A stretch of DNA of 64,000 nucleotides from Abelmoschus esculentus (taxonomy: Eukaryota; Streptophyta; Magnoliopsida; Malvales; Malvaceae): assembly GCA_035048815.1 (NCBI GenBank), contig JAUCBN010000020.1, forward strand, positions 7,633,501 through 7,697,500. Direction: 5' to 3'. Below are positions 32,530 to 44,832 of this stretch, in pieces (the first letter of the stretch is position 1; every line of letters starts with the position of its first letter). The position numbers were made by a program, and so were the translations under genes. Under the pieces are notes generated by a model, which saw only the letters and a list, made by a program, of their open reading frames with translations, searched no databases and was not told the DNA's origin.

Positions 32530-35400
32530 CTGAACAGATTATACCTCTCTTATAATCCAAAGCAAAAATGATGCGTGTCAATTATGCGCAATTAGTACAA
32601 GTGAACACGTCGCAAGTAATAAAGTGATAAGTATATCAGATATCGTCTCCATAGGGATTGGTCTACTTAATATGCCCTCTTCGTCTTCTTGCTCTGTGAA
32701 AAGAAATAAAATAAAGACACAAGTAAATTGGGGTTTGATGAAACTAAATAAAGAGAACTAAATAAAAAGAGAAAATTAGATAAAGAAAGTGGTCAAGATC
32801 CAGTTGTGTTGGATTCAATTGACTTGTTTCATTCCAATGCAATCGCACAACACTACCTTGGCAGTACTGCAGTTTACTGCCTCGACAGCGATGATGCTTG
32901 TCTGTCGCGACAATCTCTTGCTCTTGGGTAGACCTTGTCAAAGTTCGGCAAAGTGTCCTTTAATGCCTCCGCTTATCTCTAAGTCGAAGTACTGTTGATG
33001 ACCAGTCCTTGATGATACCTCTCGGCGTGAATCAATTATAATCACCAACCAATCTCACACTTCTTTTAGCCGCTGAAACTCTTAACCTATCGCTAGGCCG
33101 AGTTAGTGTTTCCCGATTGAAACACTGTACTTATTACTTTCGTGAATCTAACTCTCTCGATATTGGATAAACGAATTACTCACAAACTTCTCTCTCGAGC
33201 TTGAATGCAAGAACAAAGAATGGCAAAGAATAAGCAAACTTTGATACTTTATTGCATTGAAACAAGAAACAAGGTTCAATCTCCTCACACTAATACGCTA
33301 CAACCTTCATCTAAGCCTAGAGAAAATTAGAACATAATGTAAAGAAAAGAAAACTCTAAAAGATGAAGTCGGCTAGGTCTAAGCTCTTTATGCCGAAAAT
33401 TCTCCTCCTTCTCCTCTTGGACGGCTAGGGATTATATAGGCTTGGTCTAGGGCAAACCTTTCCTAAGTAGAATATAACTTGGAGTAGGGAACAAGTCATG
33501 TACATAAATAAAATATTTCCAAGTTTATTCCAAATAGGAGGCTTTCCCGCATGGCCTTGTCTTGGGCTTTCCTCGTGCTATCCAGCTCCGATCCTTAGGC
33601 TTCTTATCCAGCAACGTTCTCCTCATTTTTCTCCTTAGCTTGCCCACAATATCGTCACTTGTCTTCTGCTGCCTCGGCCTCAGTTTGCTGCCATAACAAT
33701 ACTTCTTCCTACACAGATGTAAAAATGCAGTAAAACTTACCTTTTCTGTAAATATCATCTTTATAAGCATAACCTCTAAATATATCACATTAAGTATATG
33801 CTTTGGTCCAAGTAGGTGTAGATTTGATGATTAATGCCCATAGAAGGTGTAAAAAGTGATAGTGAGTTGAGAACTTATCAAAAAACATCAACAGGTTGAA
33901 CAAGATGTTGATCACATACAGAGTCATCACTTAAAATTCCTTTATTTTCTATCAATTCATTCCGCTCAGAGTTGTTAGAAAGAAGTCGGCAAGCCTACAA
34001 AATGCGGGAAAAGATTAAATCAGAATTACCCAAGATATTTTAACCAACAATATTTCCAACATAAATTTATAAGGGTAAACAGAAAATGGTTGCAGAATAT
34101 GATATAAGAGCCAAAATAACTTTAGCAACAGAATATTTTATTGTAGAGGAAAGGTTCTCAACTGTCAATTTACAAAAACAAAAAATTAAGTTGTTTTCAC
34201 AAAATATTACTTGTAATGCTCCCCAAAGGCCAAGATTTTCTAAGCAAAAGATTATATTATCATGCATTCTATTGAGCATCTTCCTTTTGTTTTTGACAGA
34301 TTGAAAATCACCATTCTTCCTGACAAGTAATTTGTATTGTTCTTTCAATGGAGAAACAAAAAAACAAAATAAAGCTTCTTTTATGATAATTAAGTTCAAG
34401 AGATTGTAATGTTTCACTGCAACATACCTTACGCTTAATGTTCTCAAGTTTGTCACAATAAATAGTGTAGCAACTAGAAAGACCATAATCATATACTGTA
34501 ACAGCAGGAGTTGCTACAAAACATTCTAATTCATTCTTATCTCCAACTGAATAGACCTACAACTTATAAGAAAAATATTAGAAAATTGCCTACTATGAGC
34601 ATCTGCATCAGAACAACGATGGCCTTAAAAAAATCCCCTCCCATTTTGATTATAACCTAAAAGTCTAATTTATAAAATTAAAAAGGCAACTACTATTTTC
34701 TCATCCCTAAGTCTAAAGACCTATGGTTGCACGAGGGGCAAATGACGATGAAATAATATGACAACAATATAACATCATTCACACTTAGCCAAAAACTACT
34801 GGGTTTGCTTAAATCCTTAATTACTCAAGGTTAGATATTTCAGTACTTATACAGCTCATAATAAATCCATAACCGCAATTAGTTTTTAGAAGGAAATCAA
34901 CAGAGTGCAAAAAAACAGATTATATTGCATTTCTCAATGAGTTTCCAAGACTCACCTTAACATCAAGCAAGTTTTTGAGACTGTTGATGCTTTTTGGTAA
35001 ATTTGATTGACTAGATGCATCTGAAAGCATAAGATAGGTTATATAGAACATAAATCTTTTAATTCTATACCTTACACTAAACCCCTAAAACATAAACTAC
35101 TAAAAACAAGTTCATAAATCAGGTCAAACTATAAGAGAAAATCATAGGCTTACTTCAACAGTGTTTACCTTTATAGTTTGTATGGAAAATGTATGTGATG
35201 GAAGATTAAATGCATATTAGAAAGCTTTCACCTCGGTTTCACAAGCCAGATTCTGAGTTGGAAGCAAGCAAAGGTGCACGAGAAGCTCCAGGATCGATCT
35301 CAAACTTTTTCGATAGGTGCGATGAGGGCGTCAATTGTCTTTCCTAAAAGAGTCCAAATACACGTGTACATTAAAGCCTGATTTCCTATATTGGTAATCT
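32530..35400 (-). pseudogene. Unidentified multi-exon gene, split by a solo LTR
   Basis: Right to left on the minus strand, exon-like blocks are bounded by good splice sites. One near 35015-34955 reads DASSQSNLPKSINSLKNLLD with a VK|GTGAGT donor. One at about 34560-34433 reads VYSVGDKNELECFVATPAVT and VYDYGLSSCYTIYCDKLENI, with a KRK|GTATGT donor. One from 33994 after TTGTAG reads ACRLLSNNSERNELIENKG and CDQHLVQPVDVF. It then continues beyond the LTR as ALDYKR with a GTATAA donor near 32545. An upstream block near 35350-35235 (SKKFEIDPGASRAPLLAS) contains a stop. The phases join, so this was real coding sequence. The family is unknown to me; the dsRBD-like exon at 30625 could be its end. It follows FCP1 copy C. 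Confidence 0.5.
32569..33880 (-). mobile_element. Solo LTR (Athila-like family of 40881-56859)
   Basis: Collinear with the LTRs of the two Athila-like elements, in minus orientation: it starts at 33880 with TGATAAGTTCTCAACTC and ends at 32569 with TGACACGCATCA. AAAAA flanks both sides (32564-32568 and 33881-33885), consistent with a 5-bp target duplication, although a homopolymer is weak evidence. Removing it joins coding sequence on both sides (PVDVF to ALDYKR on the minus strand), so it landed in an exon. Confidence 0.88.
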
Positions 35401-35574
35401 ATGAAGACTCCGCTCGACGAGTTGCCCTTAGTACCGACAGTATCTTATTTAGAAAAATATGTAAGAATAAAAAAATCAACATGAAAGAAGAAATTTTGAT
35501 AGAATGGAGACAATATGACATTAAGCAATAAATAAATGTAGTAAGTACAATTTTACCTTTTGCATCAATCCGAA

Positions 35575-36790
35575 AATGGATGATGCTTGACGTATTCTTG
35601 AACATTCTCTTCTTTGGCCAAATTTTCTATATTTACCCAAATGGAACCACCTTTTTATGTGATCAATTGCAAGTACGAATAATTAGATAATAAAATTTGA
35701 GTGCCTGGAAAGGTTTTGGATATATGGAAGATGCTTGACTATGGAAGTTTTACCTAATGCATTATCAATGGTCATATCATATTTTGTGAAAGATTTAGGA
35801 CATATGTAGGTGTTTTCCTGAAACATGAACATAATTGAAAACATGATAATTATATAAAATCAATGATCATATATTTGAAAGTAAGAACAAATATCTTGAG
35901 TAATTTACTGACCGGATTATTAATCATTTTAGCTTCTGAATCATCCACCAACAACGTATTTCCTTCGTTATATTGAGGCGTAGTATTCCACACACAACTT
36001 AGATTTTTAATAAATATATGTTTTTGGAATGGATGTTTTTCGCACCTCTCCTGACACTGCATTATGGAAATTAATTCCTTCAAATATCATAAATTTTAAA
36101 GATGCTTGAAACAAAACAAAACAAAACAAAATAGATAATAAAAATATACTCTAGTGCATAATAATATAAAAGTTACCCAAATGAAGCAAAATTTCTTCTT
36201 GAGATCATTGATTCTCCAGATTGCCCAATTAAGGTTTTATCTGCATTGTTTTAAAGTTTACTTGTAAAAACTAAAAAGGGAAACATTCTCAAAAGATCGG
36301 TTCAATAAATGGATTATAGAAGTGTCGGAGGGCCACATTATCCAATAAGGATAAATGGTAGTAGATTTGCCCCCTTGACACCAGAACAACCAAAAAATGG
36401 AAATTGTAAAGGAAAATAATCACTATAATAACACACATTACATTTTCTTTGAAGACCAAGTAGCAACTTCATAGTTATTAAAACAAAAATCAAGAAACTC
36501 GTCAGCACCAGGTCTCATCTGCACACCTGCAAATGAAAAGAAAAATCGATAAAACTAATTTGTTAACATTTTGAATAGAAGTGAGGAAGAGATTTAATAT
36601 CATTTTTGTCAACAATGGCAATCACTCTATTAAAATCAAAAATAAAAAGTTTTTTCTTAGGCGTATTAATAGGATATTCCTGAACAAATGGGCCAAGATC
36701 AACTCCAGCTTGTTGGTTTTCACTCATGTTCTTGTAAAGCATACAAAAAAAAAGTATCAAATGGGTTGCCACTTTTTTCACTCATGTTCA
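35575..36790 (-). pseudogene. FCP1/NIF-like HAD phosphatase, copy C
   Basis: More complete than copy A. Exon pieces, right to left, are as follows. MSENQQAGVDLGPFVQEYPI and KKKLFIFDFNRVIAIVDKN carry motif I (D-F-N); the donor there is AT instead of the GT of copy A. MRPGADEFLDFCFNNYEVAT and WSSKK follow (36529-36446). Next is NLNWAIWRINDLKKKFCFIW (about 36250-36185). CEKHPFQKHIFIKNLSCVW then NTLLVDDSEAKMINNP carry the motif IV V-D-D-S (36080-35930). ENTYICPKSFTKYDMTIDNA follows (about 35820-35755), then NIENLAKEENVQEYVKHHPF and a stop at about 35575. The order matches plant FCP1-like phosphatases to their end. The mutated donor and D-x-N motif argue against activity. Confidence 0.75.
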
Positions 36791-37059
36791 TAAGTAATTT
36801 CGGGGTAAATTAGATCTTATAGCTATTAAGTGTTTATTCCTAGGGTATTCTTCTCAAGATATATCATTTGCAGAATCAAAATTGAATCCAATACCTCAAC
36901 ATCCTTCTTTGTGACTGAATCCAATACCTCAACATTCTTCATGCGTCGATACCTATATGCCACCCTCCTTGGTCTCTTAATTCCAGAACTTATTATATTA
37001 CTTGGAGTTAAGCCACCACGATGAAGCTTTTTTAGCAAAACAAGAGTCTTCATTTGCCC

Positions 37060-38110
37060 AATGGCCTGTTTTCTTCTTCTTACATAAGTGAGAAACTCTT
37101 TAGGCCTCTGAGTCGAAGCACCTGCATGATCATGCTCTTGTGCTGGAGCATTTGCATGATCATGCTCTTACATAATTCAAGGTTATGTAAAGGAAAAAAT
37201 ATATACTTATCTATATATGGCAACCTCCTTGGTCTCTTATCCATCTGTCTCATAGCCCTTTTTCTTCTTCATACGTAATTGAGAAACTCTTTAGGCCTCT
37301 GAGTCGAAGCACCTGCATGATCATGCTCTTGTGCTGGAGGAGTACCTTGTGCTGGAGGAGTAGCTGGAATATATTCTAGGTTTTGCTACTCATCATCCCT
37401 CCATCCTCCTCTTGTGATGGAAGAATTCCTGAAATATCATCTATATACGAAAGTTATGCGAGAAAAGCAGAGAGCATGGTTTGTTCCACACAATTCAAGG
37501 TTTTGTAAAGGAAAAAAAATATATACTTATCTCTATCTAGCAGCCTCCTTAGTCTCTTATCCATCTATCCCATGGCCCGTTTTCTTTTTCTTACGTAAGT
37601 GAGAAACTCTTTAGGCCTCTTAGTCGAAACACCTGCATGATCATGCTCTTGTGCTGGAGGAGTAGCTAGAATATATTCTAGATTTTGTTGCTCATCATCC
37701 CCATCCTCCTCTTGTGATGGAAGAATTCCTAAAATATCATCTATATACGAAAGTTATGCGAGAAAAACAGAGAGCGTGGTTTGTTCAACAGAATTCAAGG
37801 TTATGCAAAGGAAAAAAATATACTTACCTGTATCATCTTGTTGTAGCGCACCATCCTCTTCATCATTCTGCTCTTGTGGTGGAAGATTTTCTGTAATATC
37901 CTCAGCATATGAACTTGCAAAAAGTTAGGGAAATTTATTTCTAGATATTTAGCTGCTAAATTTTAAGGAAATTTGTTCTATACATGCATGACCCTGGCGC
38001 TTGTCATCCTTTACATTCTCTTGCTCCTGTGTCGGAGAAGTACCTAGGATATCTTCTGTATACAAAAAAACTGTGAGAAAAGCAAACACAATCCAAGATT
38101 TTGTAAAGGA
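37060..38110 (-). repeat. Tandem exon-intron array in PMD copy C
   Basis: Mirror of the array in copy A. It contains repeated CACCTGCATGATCATGCTCT, AACTCTTTAGGCCTCT, GATGGAAGAATTCCTGAAAT and TGTAAAGGAAAAAA blocks, with ATACTTAC donors at intervals of about 300 bp. Units encode the same SxxPPAQEHDHA-like and RPKEFLTYVR stretches. Unit number and order differ from copy A, showing continued slippage or unequal exchange. Confidence 0.75.
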
Positions 38111-39589
38111 AAAAAAACTTTACCTGCATCATACAAATAATCCCAACGCTCATCCCAAGCTTGGATGTTCATCGTTTTTATTTCCTCCCAATTTCTTCTA
38201 GGTCATGTTCTTTTTCGTATCCTTTTAGAATGATAGCTCTTTAATTCTTTCTTTCGAGCACCAAATGGAAGAGATTTTATTGGTTTCCTCGTTATCAAAA
38301 CACCAAGATCATAGAGAATTCTCTTCTCTACTCATATAATTAATGTCAAATACCTGTTTGAATATAAAATAAGAAAATAATTTGAAAGGTTTAAAACTAA
38401 TATCAATTCAAACTAGCATTCAACTAATACCAATTTAAAAGATTTAAACCTAATACCAATTCAAACTTACATCATTTTCCGATAACGGATTGAAAAAATC
38501 ATTGAATGTGTACTCTTTTAAGACACGCCTCGAGTTCTTAAGTGTCATAACCATCTTCGCATGTTATCCAACAATCAGAGGGAATTCCATAGGAAGATCA
38601 TCAATTTCCTCTGTGCTCAGATCCCTAGGAGGAAGCAATTGAGACACAATCCATGGGATACGCTCAAATATAAACATCTGCAATAAAGAGAAAAAATTAA
38701 TACACACGAAATATAGATAAAAAACACTAAAAAATATTTCTACTCATAGAAAGAAGGTGGAAATTGCCAGAAACACAGAACTTATCACTTTTCATTAAAT
38801 CCAACTAGTAGTACAAATGAGCTAACATTGTCGTACCCCAAACACATATTCCAATTCTTTCAACGTCTTTCAAAAATTCTAAATAAAATGTCAGCACCAA
38901 AGAAGAGGAAGGAGTTATAACAGACGCAATAATATACATTATGGTTGTCTTAACATGAAATTCAACCTGCTCTGCATCAACATCGCCTATAAAATTCTCA
39001 AATATCTTTAAAAGGTCTGGAAAACTAATATCACCTTTATTTTTCACTAGATTTTCTCTACCAAGATATGTGAAGCATAAGATTTCTGAATTGATTGATG
39101 ACTCATCAACTATAACTACATGACCGTCTATAGGTAGATCGGTGATCCGTAAAATATCTCCCAATGTTATAAATAATCGAATGGAATTATTAACTCAATA
39201 TTCAAAACACTTATTACTTCGATTGTACCTCTGCAAAATTGCTTTCAACAATGGGTGGCAATGGTTTGAAACTTTGATTGGCTTGATAACGTTTTCAAAG
39301 CACGTTCCTTGTAGTGTGGCCACCACATTCGAGTGGAGATGGAACTTTTTTAGGTTCAAATTCTGGGAAAAATCATATATAATCACTTTTCCCATTGCTT
39401 TCACCTGAAATCAACAACAAAAAAAAAATAGATTAATTTATCTATTTTATTTTGAAGTTAAAATCCAGATTAACTATACTGGTCCACAACATTGTTTATG
39501 AAATTGTATTAAAAGAGAAGAAACAAACAAAATGTCTACTATGTCTATGAAACAAGCACAAAACCATTTAATCCGACATGCAATTTAGG

Positions 39590-40235
39590 TCATCATGCTG
39601 GAAATTGCTTAGTTAAGAGTCAAAGCTTTCAAAATATTATCGAACTCAATGATGCTAGAAATTGCTTAGTTAAGAGTCAAAGTCTGGAAATTGCTTAGTT
39701 AAGAGTCAAAGTTTTCGAAATGTTATTGAACTCAATCATGGTGGAAATTGCTTAGTTAAGAGTCAAAGTTTTCGAAATGTTATCAAACTCAATCATGGTG
39801 GAAATTGCTTAGTTAAGAGTCAAAGTTTTCAAAATGTTATCGAACTCAAATTCTACCAATTAACACTATCCCACATAATTTAAACTAAGTTTCAGTACAC
39901 CAATTAAGATTATCCCACAAAATTTAAACTAAGTTTCAGTACACCAATTAAGATTATCCCACAAAATTTAAACTAAGTTTCAGTACCGAAATGTTTCCCT
40001 AGACGGAATCAAAGTAAACCCGAATATGAACACTCAAACTTGATTCCACACATATAGAATACTAGTTGCTAACAATACAATATGGCCAAAAACGAAGGAA
40101 ATTGCTTAGTTAAGAGTCAAAATGTGGAAATTGCTTAGTTAAGAGTCAAAGTTTTCAAAATGTTATCGAACTCAATCATGCTGTAAATTGCTTAGTTAAG
40201 AGTCAACGTTTTCAGAATGTTATCGAACTCAACTT
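39590..40235. repeat. 57-bp intronic minisatellite, copy C
   Basis: At least five units at 39596-39850 (GGAAATTGCTTAGTTAAGAG repeated, one unit shortened near 39685) and further units at 40100-40235. In between lies a second local duplication of AATTTAAACTAAGTTTCAGT. Confidence 0.9.
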
Positions 40236-40880
40236 CTACCAATTAACACTATCCCACATAATTTAAACTAAGTTTCAGTACACCAATTAACGTTATCCCA
40301 TATAATTTGAACTAAGTTTCAGTACTGAAATGTTCCCCTAGCTGAAATCAAAGTAAACCCAAACATGAACAGCCAAAATTGATTCCACACGTATTGAATA
40401 TTAGCTGCTACGATATGACCCAAAACGAAGGAAATTGGGTAATTAGTGGAATTTGAGAATTAGGGTTTGCATTTAAACTTATTGGGAGAAGCGGTGAATG
40501 AACTTAGCTTGTTCAGGGTCATTGTAGAAATCGATAGGAGCAAGTCCTTGTTCTGAAGATCCTTTAATACATTCTTAGAAGAGATGAAATCAATTCCAAA
40601 AGTCGAACGGGTCAAGAAAGGAAAAATTGACAATTTTACGGGAGAGAATTTTGTTCAAAATATTAGTGGGAAAGCTCTTAAATATAGATGTTGGAAAGAG
40701 CTAAATAGTTATTAACGAAAATTGTTTACCAATTAACGAAATTTATAATTATTAAGATAAATTGAGCAATCTATAACATAAAAATAAAATAGGTATTTAA
40801 TATTAATTTAAATTATAGTTTAATCTCGAATAGTTTTTATCGGTATTACTCTCTAATTTGATCATAGAAGCCTGATTACC

Positions 40881-42205
40881 TGATAAGGGCTCAACACACT
40901 ATCACTTTTTACTCCTTTTATGGGCATAAATTACCAAATATATACCACTTGGACCAATTCATGCACTCAATGTGATATATTTAGAAGTATACTCATATAG
41001 GTAATATTTACAGAAAAATGCACGTTTTACTGCGTTTTCATATTTGTGCAGGAGAACCAGTGCCGCGGCAAAGACAAGGCCGCGGCAGGACCTGATGCCG
41101 AGGCAGCAGCAGAAAGACAAGAAGCAAGAGTATAGGCGATGGAAAGACAAAAATCCAAGGAACGTATCTGGACTTGAAGCCCATGAATCGGAGATGGCTA
41201 GCACAAGGAAAAGCCCAAAGGAAGACCACGCGGGAAAGCCCCTTAGCCGAATATAAACTTGGAAATATATTATTATTATGTACTTGACTTGTTCCCTACT
41301 CCAAGTTGTATTCTACTTAGGAAAGGTTTGCCCTAGGTCTAGCCTATATAAAGACCTAGCCACCCAATGTACAATACACGAAATACCTAGGGAGAGAGCA
41401 GACTTCTATTCTTGTTTCTTTCCTCTCCATCATGTTCTAAACCTTCTTAGGGATTAGGTGAAGGTTGTAGAGTATTTGTGAGAGGAGATTTTACTTTGTC
41501 TTTCATTCAATGCAATAAAGATTATCAAGGTTTGCTTATCCTTTGTTATTCCTTGTTTCACAATTGAGCTCGGGAGAGGATATTATGATCATCCATTTAT
41601 CTAAGCTCGGGAGAGTTAGATTCACGAAAGGGATAAGTACGGTGTTTCAATCGCGAAATACTAACTCGGCCTAGGGATAAGTTAAGAGTTTCAGCGGCTA
41701 AAAGAAGTGTGAGATTGGTTGGTGAGTATAATTGGTTCACGCCGGGAGGTATCATCAAGGACTAGTCATCAACAGCACTCTGACTTAGGGATAAGCGGAG
41801 TCATTCAAGGAAACTTTGCCGAACTTTGGTAAAGTCTGCCCACGAGCAAGGTATTGCCGCGGCAGACAGTGTTATCGCTGCCCAGGCAGTAAAACTGCAG
41901 TGCTGCGAGGCAGTGATATACGATTGCATTGGACGGAGACAAGTCAATCAATTCCACAATACAACGCAACTGGATCCTAGCCCATCTCTCTCTACTATTT
42001 CAATCTTTTACTGTTATCTTAGTTATTTTAGTTTAGATAAATCAAATCAACTCACTTGTGTTTTTATCTTTCTACAGAACAAGGAGGTGAAGAGAACATA
42101 TTAAGTATACCGGTCCCTGAGGAGACGATAACTCGATAATATACTTATCATTTATTACTTGCGATGTGTCCACTTGCACTGAACGCGCACTTTTGACACG
42201 CGATA
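40881..42205 (+). repeat. El1 5' LTR
   Basis: Starts TGATAAGGGCTCAACACACT and ends GACACGCGATA; the corresponding ends in related copies read CGCGACA or CGTGACA. 1,325 bp. It carries a TATA box and, in the left part, several CTGCCGCGGCAG-like palindromes. Confidence 0.92.
41344..41353 (+). promoter_or_regulatory. TATA box of El1 5' LTR
   Basis: CTATATAAAG in a GC-richer setting, about 460 bp into the LTR and conserved in the 3' LTR (48143) and, as CTTATATAGG on the plus strand, in El2. Likely core promoter for the genomic RNA. Confidence 0.65.
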
Positions 42206-42211
42206 AGTTTT

Positions 42212-42229
42212 TGGCGCCGCTGCCAGGGA
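42212..42229 (+). other. Primer binding site of El1 (tRNA-Asp type)
   Basis: TGGCGCCGCTGCCAGGGA, six bases after the LTR end. It matches the complement of the plant tRNA-Asp 3' end (TGGCGCCGTTGCCGGGGA) at 16 of 18 positions. Athila/Tat lineages commonly use this primer. Confidence 0.85.
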
Positions 42230-42303
42230 CTGGCAACTAAATTTTGTTTTCTTTATTTTCTTGTTTATTTTTATTTTTATTTCACTTTTGTTTTTCTTGG
42301 TGT

Positions 42304-44832
42304 ATGACCAGGGCCAATCCAACCAACCCCTTGTACGAATTAGATCCAGAGATCGAAAGAACAAGGCAAAGGTTGAGGAGACAAATCCAAGGAGCCATGG
42401 CAGATCACCCGGCAGGACAAAACTTACCTGCCGGCAATGCAGGACTTCCGCCGCCACCTGGGCCACGGCAGCTCACTGTCAGGGACTTCCTGGAAGAGGA
42501 CTTAAACGGATTAAACCTAGGAGTCGTTACACCAGAGATTGAAGCAGCCCATTTTGAACTCAAACCCGTTATGTTCAATATGTTAAATACAATTGGACAA
42601 TTTGGTGGGTCTGCAACTGAAGACGCAAGGCAGCACCTCAAATCCTTCATGGAAATCTGCAACTCTTTTAAAATCCAAGGAGTCCATGAAGATGTCTTTT
42701 GATTAAAGCTATTCCCCTATTCCCTGAGAGATAGGGCGAAAGCTTGGTTAAATAGCATTCCAGCAGGATCTATTGGATCCTGGAGTGAACTTTGCCGTGA
42801 TTTCATTACTCGCTTTAATCCTACTAATCTCTATGATAGAATCCGTAATGAAATTACTTCTTTTCGACAGGCTGAAGACGATCCAATGTACGAGGCATGG
42901 GAACGCTACAGAGAGCTATTGCACAAGTGTCCACTGCATGGATTTCCCTTATGGACACAAGTGACAATGTTTTACAATGCCACGAATGCCCCGACAAGGA
43001 TGATGTTAGATGCCTCGGCAAACGGAACACTCCTAGATAAAGCACTTGAGGAAGCTATTGAAATATTAAACAAACCCGCAAAGAATGACTTTCAGTTTCC
43101 TACATCTAGGCGAGGAGGAGTAAGACGCCAAGCCACAGTAAATGAATTAGATTCATCAAGTTCAGTGGCAACACAATTGGCCTCTCTTACCAAGATGGTG
43201 CAAAACCTACAGTTACAACACAATACCCGTGAGGTCAAGGTAATTGATTCATACTGTGACTTATGTGGAGGAAATCACAGTTCCACTAACTGCATGAATC
43301 AAGAAACTAGTATGTATGTTGGGAACTACAATCGCAATAATGTAATGTCCAACACATACAACCCCTCATGGAAGAGGCATCCGAACCTATCATGGAGTAA
43401 CCCAAACAATGCCTTAAACCCAATCACCCAACCATCGGGATTTTAGCAGCCGATACCGTAGCAGCAAGTCCAACAGCCGATGCAGCAACAACCGGTAAGT
43501 TCATTGGAAAACACGTTAAAGGCCTTTATGATGAAAACTGAGTCAAACATGGCGGAAAATAGTAATTTCATCAAAAGGACAGATGCCTTCATGAACAGGA
43601 CTGAGATGCGGCTGCAAAATCAAGAAGCAGCCATATAAACGCTGGAAACTCAGGTTGGGCAGTTTGCTCAATGCATAAACACTAGACCACAAGGAGGCCT
43701 ACCTAGCAATACTGAAGTTGCTAAGGTAATAAACCATGAACAATGTAAGGCAATTACTACTAGGAGTGGTCTACAGCTGAAGGAGAAGATCCCAAAGAGC
43801 CAAACCTAATCAACAGATCAAGCAAAAGAAGAGGCTGAGCAAACTGAAGCTGACAACACTGCCCCGGCAAAGAGCACTACAGCTCCTGAGCAGCCTGCCG
43901 AGGCAGCAACAATTCTAGTGGTGCCAGGTATAAAACTTTCAACTAAAGAAACCCTGGATGAAATGAGACCACCACCACCTTTCCCGCAAAGGTTGAAAAA
44001 GCAAAAACAGGATCAACAATTCAAGAAGTTCCTCGACATCTTGAAGCAAGTCCACATCAACATACAATTCGTTGAAGCTATTGAACAGATGCCGAACTAT
44101 GCCAAGTTCTTAAAGGACATGGTGTCCAAGAGAAAACGAATAGGTGAGTTTGAGACAGTAGCTACTACTGAGGGATGCATGGCAATGCTGCATAACCGCA
44201 TGCCACCAAAGTTAAAAGATCCTGGTTGCTTTACTATACCTTGTGCGATTGGAAAGAGTTATGAAGGAAAGGCCCTATGCGACCTTGGAGCAAGCATAAA
44301 CCTTATGCCTAAATCAGTCTTCCAAAAGCTTGGAATTGGAAGGCCGAAGCCTACAACAGTAATGCTCCAACTCGCGGATAGATCTTATGTGCAACCTAAA
44401 TGCAAAATCGAGGACATACTGGTAAGAGTGGACAAGTTTATTTTTCCTGTCGACTTCCTTATCCTTGATTGTGAAGCAGATGAAAATGCACCGATCATCC
44501 TTGGGAGATCCTTTTTAGCAACTGGACGAACATTAGTTGACGTGGAAAAAGGAGAGTTGACTATGCGGGTCAATGACCAACAAGTCAAACTCAACGCATT
44601 CCACAACTTAAAGAAGCATGATGATCCAGAGGAATGCAAGGTCATCCACACAGCAGACAATAAGATATCCTGCCTGGGCAGTTTGCTCGGCAGAATATTC
44701 GGCAAGAAAATCAAGCCCAAGATGGATGGACAGACAGCACAAAGGAGTGGCCCACAACCGATTCATAAATTGGGCCTAAGGGAGAAAATAATTCTAGGAG
44801 ATGCATTTTCATGCTCTCCACCAGTAACCTAA
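42304..44832 (+). pseudogene. El1 gag-protease polyprotein (five in-frame stops)
   Basis: One frame of 843 codons with no frameshift. The N-terminus is TRANPTNPLYELDPEIERTR. A capsid region with FNMLNTIGQFGG and FPYSLRDRAKAWLNS...FITRFNPTNL matches Athila-type gag. A zinc-knuckle-like CDLCGGNHSSTNCMNQ follows near 43258-43306. The protease follows, with LCDLGASINLMPKSVF (active-site D-x-G-A pattern) and APIILGRSFLATG. The frame runs through TGA 42700, TAG 43444, TAG 43459, TAA 43636 and TAA 43807. The protein would form particles and cleave itself, but this copy cannot make the full product. El2 is the close relative. Confidence 0.88.

Larger units (their letters stand above)
36826..40865 (-). 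pseudogene. Plant mobile domain (PMD) protein, copy C
   Basis: Right to left: first exon EQGLAPIDFYNDPEQAKF with donor CCCAATAAGTT (copy A has CCCAGTAAGTT). Then KAMGKVIIYDFSQNLNLKKF, HLHSNVVATLQGTCFENVIK and PLLKAILQRYNRSNKCFEY (39404-39195). FITLGDILRITDLPIDGHVV, ILCFTYLGRENLVKNKGDIS and GTTMLAHLYY then a stop follow (39164-38805). Then come QLLPPRDLSTEEIDD, the AWDERWDYLYD block (38110-38160), the acidic exon array, and TLVLLKKLHRGGLTPSNIIS (37053-36826). The terminus at 40865 and its flank TAGAAGCCTGATTACC match copy B. FCP1 copy C follows on the same strand, as in copy A. Confidence 0.75.
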
